Shown piece by piece: positions 16,101 to 23,721 of a stretch of 52,648 bases of DNA; positions within the stretch are counted from its first letter, which is position 1, and every line of letters starts with the position of its first letter. The translations under genes and the position numbers were made by a program. The notes below the pieces were generated by a model that was given only the letters and a program-made list of their open reading frames with translations, was not told the origin of the DNA and ran no database searches. This DNA comes from an uncultured Bacteroidales bacterium (GTDB lineage: Bacteria > Bacteroidota > Bacteroidia > Bacteroidales > Paludibacteraceae): assembly GCA_900317345.1 (NCBI GenBank), contig ONGK01000003.1:1-52648 (forward strand). Direction: 5' to 3'.

Positions 16101-18005
16101 ATGAAGAGAAAATTACTGCTTATAATGACTTTGGTGGCAGCATGCATGCTGCTGGTTCCTGTTGGTGCAGATGCGCAATCGCGCGCCAAGAAGAATGACA
16201 AGAAATGGGCGAAGAATAAACTCGACCTCTATCAGATACACAACCTCTCTATGTGGGGAGGCGTCGGCTATAGTGGTCTGGTTAATAATTATAATAACAA
16301 TGGTACCAGCCGCTTCATAGGTGGTGGCGGAGGTTTGATTGGTGTCGGCTATGAGTGGCATTATAAGAAATTCATGCTCTCTGTCGGCCCCGAGTTCCGA
16401 CTCTTGTCCTCTAAGGATAAGATTCCTTTTACCGGAGAACCGGACCATCCTTTCTCAATAGCCGGTACAGACCCTGCATCTACGGTTGTACTGCCTGGTC
16501 AGACCAAGTATTATGAATTCTCCCGTTTCCGCGAGACTCAGATTGTCGGCCAGATTATGCTGCCTATCATGGCGGGTGCGCAATTCGAAGACCTCGATTT
16601 CCCGCTCTATTTCCTTGCGGGTGCCAAGATAGGTTATACCATCGCGCATTCCTATGTGCAGCGTGGTAATCTCACTACTTCTATCCATGATCCGGCAGCT
16701 TATGACCCGTCGTGGGTGGATGTGCGTGATCTCAAAACTGCGCCTTTTGTCTCACGCGGAAAGAACGGAATGGGACTCGATGTGGCTATCTCTGCAGAGT
16801 TTGGCGTTAATATCAACCCCTATCTGGATCCCCGATGGAATAAGGATAACGAGAAGCGCAAATACCCGTGGCATATGCGTGCAGCGGTGTTCCTTGATTA
16901 CGGATTGCCGCTGACTAATCTCGGTACTGCTGCCAATATGGTATCTGTCACCGAGACCGAGGCGCAGACGATATCTTTGCATACATCCAAGTATGCTACC
17001 TCTCCGCTCAATAGTTTGTTGGTTGGAGCCAAGTTCACGGCGCTCCTCCAGTTAAACCGACCCAAGCAGCGCAAGCCGCAGAACCCCTATATGGTGCTTC
17101 AACTCATCAATGGTCGTACCGGGCAACCGCTCACCGGCCAGGATGCGAAGGCTTCTGTCTGGGTTACCAATATCGCTACCGGACGCGTGGTTAAGAAGGG
17201 TGCCACCAACGGTAAGGCTATGTTCATCCAGCGCTTCAAACCGGATATGTATGAGGTGGCGATTACCAAAGAGGGCTTCCTGCCTATCGAGCCGTTCAAG
17301 CATGAACTCATCGAGGAGCAGAATAACAACCTCAAGAAAGCTCTCGATACCACCAAAGTCATTCTCTATCCGGAGCCTGTATTTGCTTGCCGTGTTATCA
17401 ATATCAAGACCGGCGAGGCTATTGCCGCGCATGTGTCCGTGGTGGATACCACTGCATCGCGCGTGGTGAAGGAGTTCGATGTGTCGCGCAGTGGCGGATC
17501 AACCAAACTGCCGATTGGCGACACCTATTATAACGCACTCGTGGAGGCTAAGGGCTTCTATAACCAGATGTTCACCGTCGGCGTACAGACTATGGATGAT
17601 ATCAACCTTGAGTTCGCGCTCGAGCCGATAAAGAAACGCACGTATATCATCAAGAATCTGTTCTTCGCTTCGGATAAGACCGACATTCTGCCGCAGTCTG
17701 AACCTGCTATGCAAGAGCTGTTTGAGTTCTTGGATAAGAATCCGGAGGTTCGCATCCGCATCATCGGTCATACCGATTGGATAGGTACGGATAAAGATAA
17801 TCAAATCCTATCTGAAGGTCGTGCCAACAGTGTGAAACGCTCGATGGTGGAGCGCGGTATCAATCCTGACCGTATAGAGACCGAAGGCAAGGGTGAGTCG
17901 CAACCGGTAGATACCAATGAGACCGAAGAGGGACGCCAGAACAACCGTCGTGTGGAGTTCACGATTCTCGAAGGTGCTACGGATAATGTGGAATATGGCA
18001 AATAA
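16101..18005 (+). CDS. OmpA-family outer-membrane protein with N-terminal barrel and peptidoglycan-binding domain (634 aa)
   Basis: A signal peptide ending in GADAQS precedes a Gly/aromatic-rich barrel-like region (to about residue 320). Next come two Ig-like or carboxypeptidase-regulatory-like segments (~325-505; for example MVLQLINGRTGQPL and CRVINIKTGEAI). The C-terminal OmpA domain (~515-630) has the strand NLFFASDKTDILP, the HTDWIGTDKDN region with the Asp that contacts diaminopimelate, and the closing QNNRRVEF with the conserved Arg. It should tether the outer membrane or a surface complex to peptidoglycan. It sits 13 bases after the barrel gene and 6 bases before tsaB, so the genes are probably cotranscribed. 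Confidence 0.88.
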   Translation: MKRKLLLIMTLVAACMLLVPVGADAQSRAKKNDKKWAKNKLDLYQIHNLSMWGGVGYSGLVNNYNNNGTSRFIGGGGGLIGVGYEWHYKKFMLSVGPEFRLLSSKDKIPFTGEPDHPFSIAGTDPASTVVLPGQTKYYEFSRFRETQIVGQIMLPIMAGAQFEDLDFPLYFLAGAKIGYTIAHSYVQRGNLTTSIHDPAAYDPSWVDVRDLKTAPFVSRGKNGMGLDVAISAEFGVNINPYLDPRWNKDNEKRKYPWHMRAAVFLDYGLPLTNLGTAANMVSVTETEAQTISLHTSKYATSPLNSLLVGAKFTALLQLNRPKQRKPQNPYMVLQLINGRTGQPLTGQDAKASVWVTNIATGRVVKKGATNGKAMFIQRFKPDMYEVAITKEGFLPIEPFKHELIEEQNNNLKKALDTTKVILYPEPVFACRVINIKTGEAIAAHVSVVDTTASRVVKEFDVSRSGGSTKLPIGDTYYNALVEAKGFYNQMFTVGVQTMDDINLEFALEPIKKRTYIIKNLFFASDKTDILPQSEPAMQELFEFLDKNPEVRIRIIGHTDWIGTDKDNQILSEGRANSVKRSMVERGINPDRIETEGKGESQPVDTNETEEGRQNNRRVEFTILEGATDNVEYGK

Positions 18006-18011
18006 TAATGC

Positions 18012-18713
18012 ATGACAATCCTATGTATCGAAACTAGTACATCCGTTTGTTCGGCGGCCGTCTGCAAAGACGGCAAGCCACTCAAACAATGTATATGCCT
18101 TGAGGGTAGCAATCACGCACGATTGCTACCTCTCTATATTCAGGAACTGCTCCTTTTCGCTAAGGAACAGCACCTCGCCATTGAGGCTGTCGCGCTGTCT
18201 GAAGGACCGGGCAGTTATACAGGATTGCGCATCGGCACGTCCACAGCCAAAGGTATTTGCTATGGATTGGATATCCCGCTTATCCCCGTTCCTACACTTC
18301 AGGTTCTCTGTGCAGCCGCTAAAGAAAAAGGCACTACCGGTCTGTTATGCCCGATGATCGATGCTAGAAGAATGGAGGTCTATACCGCCTTATACGATAT
18401 GGATTTGCATCCCCTCAGCGAGGTAAAGGCTGTCGTGGTCGAGAATGAAAATAGTCTTTTGTCTTTGAGCGAAGGCGGTCTTTCTTCTTTGAGCGAAGCG
18501 GTCTATTTCTTCGGCGACGGAGCTGCCAAATGCCAGACAGTCTTCACCAACCCTGACTGGCACTATATACCCGGCATTGTACCTCAAGCAGCGCACATAG
18601 GATGGCTAATAGCCAATGGTCAATGGTCAGCAGCCGAGAAATTGGCCTACTATGAACCGTTTTATCTCAAGGAATTCATTGCTGCGCAAAGCCATGTAAA
18701 AGGACTGAACTAA
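18012..18713 (+). CDS. tsaB: tRNA threonylcarbamoyladenosine biosynthesis protein TsaB
   Basis: TsaB is the inactive-kinase-fold partner of TsaD in making N6-threonylcarbamoyladenosine at position 37 of ANN-decoding tRNAs. The sequence opens with ILCIETSTSVCSAAV and carries SEGPGSYTGLRIGTSTAKG, both hallmarks of the family. Its 233 residues match the usual length. The gene begins 6 bases after the OmpA-family gene and is followed one base later by porW, so it shares their transcript. Around residues 148-165 an LLSLSEGG / SSLSEA segment is encoded by a short DNA repeat that recurs elsewhere in the window; it probably sits in a tolerant loop. Confidence 0.93.
   Translation: MTILCIETSTSVCSAAVCKDGKPLKQCICLEGSNHARLLPLYIQELLLFAKEQHLAIEAVALSEGPGSYTGLRIGTSTAKGICYGLDIPLIPVPTLQVLCAAAKEKGTTGLLCPMIDARRMEVYTALYDMDLHPLSEVKAVVVENENSLLSLSEGGLSSLSEAVYFFGDGAAKCQTVFTNPDWHYIPGIVPQAAHIGWLIANGQWSAAEKLAYYEPFYLKEFIAAQSHVKGLN
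18454..18502 (+). repeat. Composite heptamer repeat, two tandem copies inside tsaB
   Basis: The DNA reads as words: CTTTTGT (18456-18462), CTTTGAG (18463-18469) and CGAAGGCGGT (18470-18479), then CTTTCTT (18480-18486), CTTTGAG (18487-18493) and CGAAGCGGT (18494-18502). The same order of words is found in the GH16 gene near 49302 and, inverted, at 50251-50308. Confidence 0.7.
18614..18627 (+). repeat. Two tandem CAATGGT heptamers in tsaB
   Basis: CAATGGT occurs at 18614-18620 and again at 18621-18627, near the 3' end of tsaB, where it encodes part of ANGQWS. It is short and could be chance on its own, but it fits the 7-base word pattern seen elsewhere in the window. Confidence 0.4.
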
Positions 18714-18714
18714 A

Positions 18715-21348
18715 TTGAATGTATCCACTATCAAATCTTCAATCTCAAATATTAAATTTTCAATAATTATCGTGATTTTCGCGATAATTGCCTCCTCCTG
18801 CTCTACCCAGAAGAACACGGCGGCTTCGCGCTCGTACCACAAGACGAAGGTCAAATATAATATTCTCTATAATGGCGAGCTGGCGTATGAAGACGGCTTA
18901 AAGGCTATCCGAAATGCCAATACCGATGATTATACACGCGTCCTGTATCTCTATCCTGTCTCTAATCATAAGGCAGCAGAAGCCGCGAAAGCGAATATGG
19001 ACAGGACTATCGAGAAATGCCGCAAGTGCATCAAACTGCATTCTATCAAGGCCAAACCGAAACGCGATCCGAAAAAGGCCAACGACCCCAAATACAAACT
19101 ATGGCTGCAGTCCGAGGAATTCAATCCGGCGATGCGGTTGGCATGGATGCGACTGGGAGAGGCTGAATTCCATAAAGGTGACTTTCTCGGTGCCGTCAGC
19201 ACTTTCAATTATATCATCCGCCATTATCAGAATGATGCGGATATGATTGCGCAAAGCCAGTTGTGGATTGCGCGCGCCTATGCAGAGATGGACTGGCAAT
19301 ACGAGGCAGAGGATATGCTGAACCGCGTCCAAATCGATGCACTCAGCCGCAAGCATGCGAAGTTGTATTCTGCGGTCAAGGCCGATGTGCTGCTCAAAGG
19401 CGAGCATTACAAAGAGGCCATTCCGTTTGTCAAGATTGCTATGCCTCACGAGAAGCGCAAGATTTACCGTCCGCGCTTTGCCTATATATTGGGCCAGCTC
19501 TACGAATTGGACAATCAGTCTGAAGAGGCCATTCAGGCATACAAATATGCCATCCGGCTCGCTCCGCCCAATGAGATGGAATTCAATGCACGAATCCGGA
19601 TTGCGGAACTGGGAGGAAAGAACTCGTTACGCCAGCTGCGTACGATGACCAAGCAGTCGAAATTCAAAGACCGTCTCGACCAGATATACGGCGCAATGGG
19701 TAATATCTATCTCAAGCAAAAAGACACTGTGCAAGCCCTTGCGATGTATGAGAAAGCTATTGCGGAATCAACCCAGGCTGGTACAGCCAAAGCGGCCGTG
19801 CTTGTGCGTGCGGGAGATATTTATTATGAGCAACGCGCATATGAGAAAGCGCAACCCTGCTATCGCGAAGCGGTTACTATCCTTACCGCTGAGCATGAGG
19901 ACTACGCCCGTGTGCAGAAGCGATCTGAGGTGCTGGATGAACTGATCGGCGCATATACGCAGGCGCAACTGCAAGACTCGCTCCAACGGCTTAGCCATAT
20001 GACTGAAGCGCAGCAGCGAGCCATCATAGACAAGATTATCGAGGACCTGATTGCCTCAGAGAAAGCGGACTCTGCGCAGCAAGTGCAGGCAGCGCGTGAT
20101 TTGGCGCGGGACGATGACGGACCGAGAAGTGTGAATACGTCCAATATGCTGGGTGGAGGAATGGCTAAGAAAGGCGATTGGTATTTCTATAATCCTCAAC
20201 TGGTTCAGCAAGGCAAGCAGGAGTGGCGTCGACGCTGGGGAAACCGGCAACTCGAAGATAACTGGCGCCGGCAGAATAAGCAAGTGATAGCATCCTATGC
20301 CGGAGACGAACTATCCGGCGAGGACCTTGCTGCGGTGGACTCTCTGGCCATGGACTCGTTGGGTTTGAATCCGATGGCATCAGCCCCGAAGATGGAGACC
20401 GATATCCATAAACCGGAGTATTACCTCCAGCAGATACCGCGTACGGCGGAAGACTACGCACTGAGCGACAGCCTCTGGCGTGAGGCGCTCGTAACGCTCT
20501 ATTATATCTATCGCGACCGTCTCGAGGATGAGTTCCTCACGCAGGAGACTCTCCGTTTCCTGGACGAACGATGGGGAAGCCATCCGTCCGTACTCGCCAT
20601 TCATGAAGATGAGCAACTGCGCGCTTTGCGCCATGACGAAGCCTATATAGCGCGCATGCGCCGGATGCTGGATGTGCAGGATTCGCTTTATGCGGCTACG
20701 TACTCCGCCTATACCAAAGGTGAGTTTGCTACGGTCAAAGCCAATAAGCAGTATGCCGAGACCGAGTACCCGCAGAGCCGGCTCATGCCGCGATTCCTCT
20801 TCCTTAATGCCGTTTCCGTGGCGCGCACGGACGGACAGGAAGCTTTCATCGCTGAGTTGCAGGACTTGGTTAACCGTTATGGCACCACCGAACTGGGAGC
20901 TATGGCGAAAGACATGTTGGCTATGCTCGGACAGGGTATGGAGAGCCAGAAAGGCGGTTCTACGGGAGATTTGGCACAACTGCGCAGCCAACTGTCGGAA
21001 CAAACAGAGAAAGCGGATTCTGCAGAGGTAGAGCAGCAGTGGTCTGATGACCGCAAGCAACCGTCCGTAGTCATGCTTATCCTGCCCAAGGAAGATGACC
21101 AAGCCCTCAACGACTTGCTCTATGAAGTGGCGTTGTTCAACTTCAGTCAGTTCCTCATCCGCGACTTTGACTTGCAGAAGATACCATACTTCGGCAAGGG
21201 ATGCGCTCTGCGCGTCAGTGGTTTTGCGGACCTGGATGAAGCCGAATGGTGGGTGGATCTGATTCGGAAGAATACGGATATGCAACCGGTATTGACCGGC
21301 GTACGGATAGAGCCGGTAACGGAGATGAACTTACCGCTGCTGCAATAG
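18715..21348 (+). CDS. porW: Type IX secretion system lipoprotein PorW/SprE (TPR protein, 877 aa)
   Basis: The start is a TTG immediately after the tsaB stop; no in-frame ATG precedes the signal peptide. The N-terminus is a hydrophobic helix with a lipobox (IIASSC, Cys at residue 29), then CSTQKNTAASRSYHKTKVKYN and YNGELAYEDGLK, which match the start of PorW/SprE lipoproteins. Tetratricopeptide-like helical repeats follow (residues ~120-430), with a more variable region and a closing ~150-residue segment. Family members are periplasmic T9SS components needed for secretion and, in gliding species, motility. Length fits the family. Its presence agrees with the T9SS-type tails on proteins encoded just upstream. 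The signal-peptide DNA holds degenerate heptamers (18733-18760). Confidence 0.85.
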   Translation: MNVSTIKSSISNIKFSIIIVIFAIIASSCSTQKNTAASRSYHKTKVKYNILYNGELAYEDGLKAIRNANTDDYTRVLYLYPVSNHKAAEAAKANMDRTIEKCRKCIKLHSIKAKPKRDPKKANDPKYKLWLQSEEFNPAMRLAWMRLGEAEFHKGDFLGAVSTFNYIIRHYQNDADMIAQSQLWIARAYAEMDWQYEAEDMLNRVQIDALSRKHAKLYSAVKADVLLKGEHYKEAIPFVKIAMPHEKRKIYRPRFAYILGQLYELDNQSEEAIQAYKYAIRLAPPNEMEFNARIRIAELGGKNSLRQLRTMTKQSKFKDRLDQIYGAMGNIYLKQKDTVQALAMYEKAIAESTQAGTAKAAVLVRAGDIYYEQRAYEKAQPCYREAVTILTAEHEDYARVQKRSEVLDELIGAYTQAQLQDSLQRLSHMTEAQQRAIIDKIIEDLIASEKADSAQQVQAARDLARDDDGPRSVNTSNMLGGGMAKKGDWYFYNPQLVQQGKQEWRRRWGNRQLEDNWRRQNKQVIASYAGDELSGEDLAAVDSLAMDSLGLNPMASAPKMETDIHKPEYYLQQIPRTAEDYALSDSLWREALVTLYYIYRDRLEDEFLTQETLRFLDERWGSHPSVLAIHEDEQLRALRHDEAYIARMRRMLDVQDSLYAATYSAYTKGEFATVKANKQYAETEYPQSRLMPRFLFLNAVSVARTDGQEAFIAELQDLVNRYGTTELGAMAKDMLAMLGQGMESQKGGSTGDLAQLRSQLSEQTEKADSAEVEQQWSDDRKQPSVVMLILPKEDDQALNDLLYEVALFNFSQFLIRDFDLQKIPYFGKGCALRVSGFADLDEAEWWVDLIRKNTDMQPVLTGVRIEPVTEMNLPLLQ
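18733..18760 (+). repeat. Degenerate heptamer repeats in the porW signal-peptide region
   Basis: Four consecutive 7-base words can be read: AAATCTT, CAATCTC, AAATATT and AAATTTT. They resemble the AAATCTC heptamers inside miaB at 21747-21767. AT-rich signal-peptide coding could mimic this by chance. Confidence 0.4.
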
Positions 21349-21372
21349 CAAAGAGGCGCTCGCCAAACAAAA

Positions 21373-21398
21373 AAGACATCCGTTATGGATATCTTTTT
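21373..21398. terminator. Bidirectional terminator between porW (+) and tRNA-Pro (-)
   Basis: The arms 21373-21381 and 21387-21395 form a nine-base stem with a five-base loop. It is flanked by A-runs on the left and T-runs on the right. On the minus strand the single non-Watson-Crick position is a G-U pair, while on the plus strand it is a C-A mismatch, so it is better suited to the tRNA but can serve both. Confidence 0.7.
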
Positions 21399-21399
21399 G

Positions 21400-21473
21400 T
21401 CGGGGAGACGTGATTCGAACACGCGACCTCCGGTCCCCCAGACCGTTGCGCTACCGGGCTGCGCCACTCCCCG
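21400..21473 (-). tRNA. tRNA-Pro (anticodon GGG)
   Basis: The reverse complement folds as a full cloverleaf of 74 bases. The acceptor stem CGGGGAG pairs with CTCCCCG over seven base pairs. The D stem is GCGC/GCGC, the anticodon loop is CTGGGGG giving anticodon GGG, and the T stem closes on the loop TTCGAAT. The discriminator is A and no CCA is encoded. The anticodon stem has an A-G apposition at 27-43. The gene reads opposite to porW and miaB and has its own promoter-like box at 21502-21509 and a terminator just beyond its 3' end. Confidence 0.93.
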
Positions 21474-21501
21474 AACGCTCTCGTTTTTTCAAAAGCGGGT
21501 G

Positions 21502-21533
21502 CAAAGGTACTACAAAAATTTGGAATATGCAAG
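21502..21533 (-). promoter_or_regulatory. Promoter for tRNA-Pro (minus strand)
   Basis: On the minus strand a TACCTTTG (-7 box) reads from 21509 to 21502. Twenty bases upstream of it is CTTG (21533 to 21530), one base off the TTTG -33 box. It points at the tRNA 28 bases downstream and lies in the leader of miaB, which reads the other way. Confidence 0.6.
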
Positions 21534-21537
21534 TAAA

Positions 21538-22896
21538 ATGCAAAAAAAATTTTATATAGAGACATATGGATGCCAGATGAACGTCGCTGATAGCGAGGTT
21601 GTGGCGGCTATCATGCAGACCACTGATGCTGAGATGACCGACCGCTGGGAAGACGCGGATATCATTTTGCTTAACACCTGTTCTATTCGCGATAATGCGG
21701 AGCAGAAGGTCGGAGCCCGTCTCCGCGAACTGAAGGCGCATATTAAAAATCTCAAATCTCAAATCTCCACTCACCAATACACCATCGGTGTAATAGGCTG
21801 TATGGCCGAGCGAATGGGGCAAGAACTGATCAATGATTTCGGTGTGGACTTTGTGGCAGGCCCCGATGCGTATTTGGATATCCCCAATCTACTGGCGCAA
21901 TGCGAGCAAGGCCATAAGGCCATGAATGTGGAGCTCAGCACAACTGAGACCTACCGTCAAATCATTCCGGCGCGCATAGGCCGCTCTATCAGCGGCTTTG
22001 TGTCTATCATGCGCGGATGTAATAACTTCTGCTCCTATTGCGTGGTTCCTTATACCCGCGGTCGCGAGCGAAGCCGAGATGTGGAGTCAATCCTCAGTGA
22101 AGTGCGTGATTTGCAGGCTCGTGGCTATAAGGAGGTAACGTTACTGGGTCAGAATGTGAACTCCTATCGCTATCAGTCCATAACTAATGACCAACAGCAG
22201 GCAGGCGTCATCGACTTTGCCGACCTCTTGGAGATAGTGGCTGATGCAGTGCCGGATATGCGTATCCGCTTCACCACCAGCCATCCGAAAGACATGTCCG
22301 ATAAGACGCTTGAAGCCATCAGCCGGCATAAAAACCTCTGCAAGTTCATCCATCTGGCGGTGCAGTCCGGCTCGAACCATATCCTCAAACTGATGAATCG
22401 CAAATATACGCGAGAGTGGTATCTGGAGCGCATAGCTGCAATCCGGCGCATCCTGCCGACAGCAGCGATTAGCACCGATATCTTCTGCGGTTTCCACGAT
22501 GAGACGCTTGAAGACCATGCGCAGACCCTCAGCCTCATGCGAGAAGTGGGATTTGACAGTGCGTTTATGTTCAAATACTCCGAGCGGCCGGGCACCTACG
22601 CCCAGAAGCACCTGCCGGATAATATCCCCGAAGAAGAGAAAGTTCGTCGGCTCAATGAAATCATCGCCCTGCAGAATCAACTCTCATTGGAATCCAATCG
22701 ACGTGAGATAGGCAAGACGGTTGAGGTGCTGGTGGAGGGGTTCTCCAAGCGAAGCCATGACGACATGTACGGACGAACCGAGCAATATAAGACAGTGGTT
22801 TTCCCGCGTACAAACCAGAAGATAGGCGATATCGTTCAGGTGCATGTTTTGGAAGCCTCTGCTGCCACATTACGGGGCGAAATAGCGGAAAAATAA
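21538..22896 (+). CDS. miaB: tRNA-2-methylthio-N6-isopentenyladenosine synthase MiaB
   Basis: MiaB is a radical SAM enzyme that adds a methylthio group to isopentenyladenosine 37 in tRNAs reading UNN codons. The start is the ATG at 21538 (MQKKFYIETYGCQMN); the open frame runs further upstream but only through the tRNA gene. The N-terminal domain has cluster cysteines C12, C48 and C88, and the radical SAM motif CNNFCSYC gives C161, C165 and C168. A TRAM domain occupies the C-terminal ~65 residues. Length (452 aa) is normal. Between C48 and C88 the linker KNLKSQISTHQ is encoded by three AAATCTC heptamers and appears as a small insertion. Confidence 0.95.
   Translation: MQKKFYIETYGCQMNVADSEVVAAIMQTTDAEMTDRWEDADIILLNTCSIRDNAEQKVGARLRELKAHIKNLKSQISTHQYTIGVIGCMAERMGQELINDFGVDFVAGPDAYLDIPNLLAQCEQGHKAMNVELSTTETYRQIIPARIGRSISGFVSIMRGCNNFCSYCVVPYTRGRERSRDVESILSEVRDLQARGYKEVTLLGQNVNSYRYQSITNDQQQAGVIDFADLLEIVADAVPDMRIRFTTSHPKDMSDKTLEAISRHKNLCKFIHLAVQSGSNHILKLMNRKYTREWYLERIAAIRRILPTAAISTDIFCGFHDETLEDHAQTLSLMREVGFDSAFMFKYSERPGTYAQKHLPDNIPEEEKVRRLNEIIALQNQLSLESNRREIGKTVEVLVEGFSKRSHDDMYGRTEQYKTVVFPRTNQKIGDIVQVHVLEASAATLRGEIAEK
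21747..21767 (+). repeat. Three perfect AAATCTC heptamers inside miaB
   Basis: AAATCTC is repeated three times without interruption. Because 3 x 7 = 21 bases, the array adds exactly seven codons and keeps the frame. It lies in a linker between two cluster cysteines of MiaB, where family members vary in length. Confidence 0.7.
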
Positions 22897-22924
22897 ACAA
22901 AATACGCATTTTTTTGTTAAAATA

Positions 22925-22956
22925 TTTGCTCAATTCAAATAAAAGCAGTACTTTTG
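22925..22956 (+). promoter_or_regulatory. Bacteroidota-type promoter for the greA leader
   Basis: TTTG at 22925-22928 and TACTTTTG at 22949-22956 are separated by 20 bases, a near-ideal fit. The predicted transcript would begin near 22963, about 250 bases before greA, and would include the hairpin leader and the 35-codon ORF. Confidence 0.8.
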
Positions 22957-23095
22957 CACCGAAAACAAAAATTTTCATAGTTAAGGTTTAGGTTTAATGG
23001 CAATAGGAGGCTGTGAAGTTTCCTATTGTTTTTAAACAAAAAGGGAAAAAGGATAGGTCAGATTGGACCTATTGTTTTTTGAAAAAAGCAACACT
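22957..23095 (+). ncRNA. Structured leader or small RNA with two terminator-like hairpins upstream of greA
   Basis: This 139-base stretch has no convincing gene. Hairpin 1 pairs CAATAGGA (23001-23008) with TCCTATTG (23021-23028) and is followed by five Ts. Hairpin 2 pairs ATAGGTC (23053-23059) with GACCTAT (23066-23072) and is followed by TG and six Ts. The 12-base string CCTATTGTTTTT occurs at the end of both (23022-23033 and 23069-23080). With a strong promoter just upstream, this could be an attenuator for the 35-codon ORF and greA, or a short independent RNA ending at either hairpin. I do not recognise a named RNA family. Confidence 0.55.
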
Positions 23096-23203
23096 ATGGC
23101 TGACGAGAAACAACATACCGAAGTCCAATTGCCGGATATGACCGATTTGGACGAAGTTCGCAAAGCGATTATTGCGAACGAGATATTAAACCGAAAATAT
23201 TAA
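23096..23203 (+). CDS. Putative 35-residue small protein upstream of greA
   Basis: An ATG at 23096 opens a 35-codon frame ending in TAA at 23201-23203. The product is acidic in its first half (start MADEKQHTEV) and ends in a helical-looking, basic tail (EVRKAIIANEILNRKY). It lies right after the double-hairpin leader, with an A-rich stretch before the ATG typical of Bacteroidota initiation regions, and 12 bases before the greA start. The composition looks like real protein rather than random sequence, but I do not recognise the family. Cotranscription with greA is likely. Confidence 0.6.
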   Translation: MADEKQHTEVQLPDMTDLDEVRKAIIANEILNRKY

Positions 23204-23215
23204 AATAGAATACAT

Positions 23216-23683
23216 ATGGCAATTTACATGACCGAAGAAGGTCTGACAAAACTGAAAGAAGAGATTCAGCAATTGGAGACTGTAGAGCGCCCACGTATCA
23301 TTGCCGCGATTGCAGAAGCGCGTGAGAAAGGCGACTTAAGCGAGAATGCGGAGTATGATGCCGCGAAAGAGGCGCAGGGTGTTCTCGAAACGAAGATTGC
23401 TCAACTCAAAGCACGCTTAATGGAAGCGCGTGTATTGGACGCATCGGATATCCGTACCGATGAGGTGCAGATTCTCACTAAAGTGCGCGTGCGCATGAAA
23501 AACAACGGTGTGGAGAAAACATTCCAACTCGTTACCGAAGGAGAAGCAAACATTGCGGAAGGTAAAATCTCTGTTACCACGCCGATAGCAAAAGGCCTAA
23601 TGGGCAAGAAAGTGGGCGAGGTTGCGCAAGTGCAAGTACCCGCAGGTGTGATGGAGTTTGAAATCCTGGAGATATCCCTGTAA
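23216..23683 (+). CDS. greA: Transcription elongation factor GreA
   Basis: GreA rescues backtracked RNA polymerase by inserting its coiled coil into the secondary channel and stimulating transcript cleavage. The 155-residue product has the N-terminal antiparallel coiled coil with the acidic tip in GDLSENAEYDAAKE (residues ~39-52; the Asp and Glu are the functional tip), followed by the FKBP-like C-terminal domain with TPIAKGLMGKK. It lies 12 bases after the 35-codon ORF. Length is normal. Confidence 0.95.
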   Translation: MAIYMTEEGLTKLKEEIQQLETVERPRIIAAIAEAREKGDLSENAEYDAAKEAQGVLETKIAQLKARLMEARVLDASDIRTDEVQILTKVRVRMKNNGVEKTFQLVTEGEANIAEGKISVTTPIAKGLMGKKVGEVAQVQVPAGVMEFEILEISL

Positions 23684-23687
23684 CCCA

Positions 23688-23711
23688 TTAAACTTCTTAA
23701 ACTTCTTAAAC
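23688..23711 (+). repeat. Short period-9 tandem repeat between greA and the HIT gene
   Basis: TTAAACTTC occurs twice in direct tandem (23688-23696 and 23697-23705), followed by a partial third unit (TTAAAC). It fills most of the 38-base gap before the HIT-family start at 23722. Confidence 0.55.
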
Positions 23712-23721
23712 CCTTTGAACC

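Noticed and set aside
21385-21537. An N-terminal extension of MiaB starting at 21385
   Set aside because: That part of the frame runs through the tRNA-Pro gene and the tRNA promoter; the family-typical start is the ATG at 21538.
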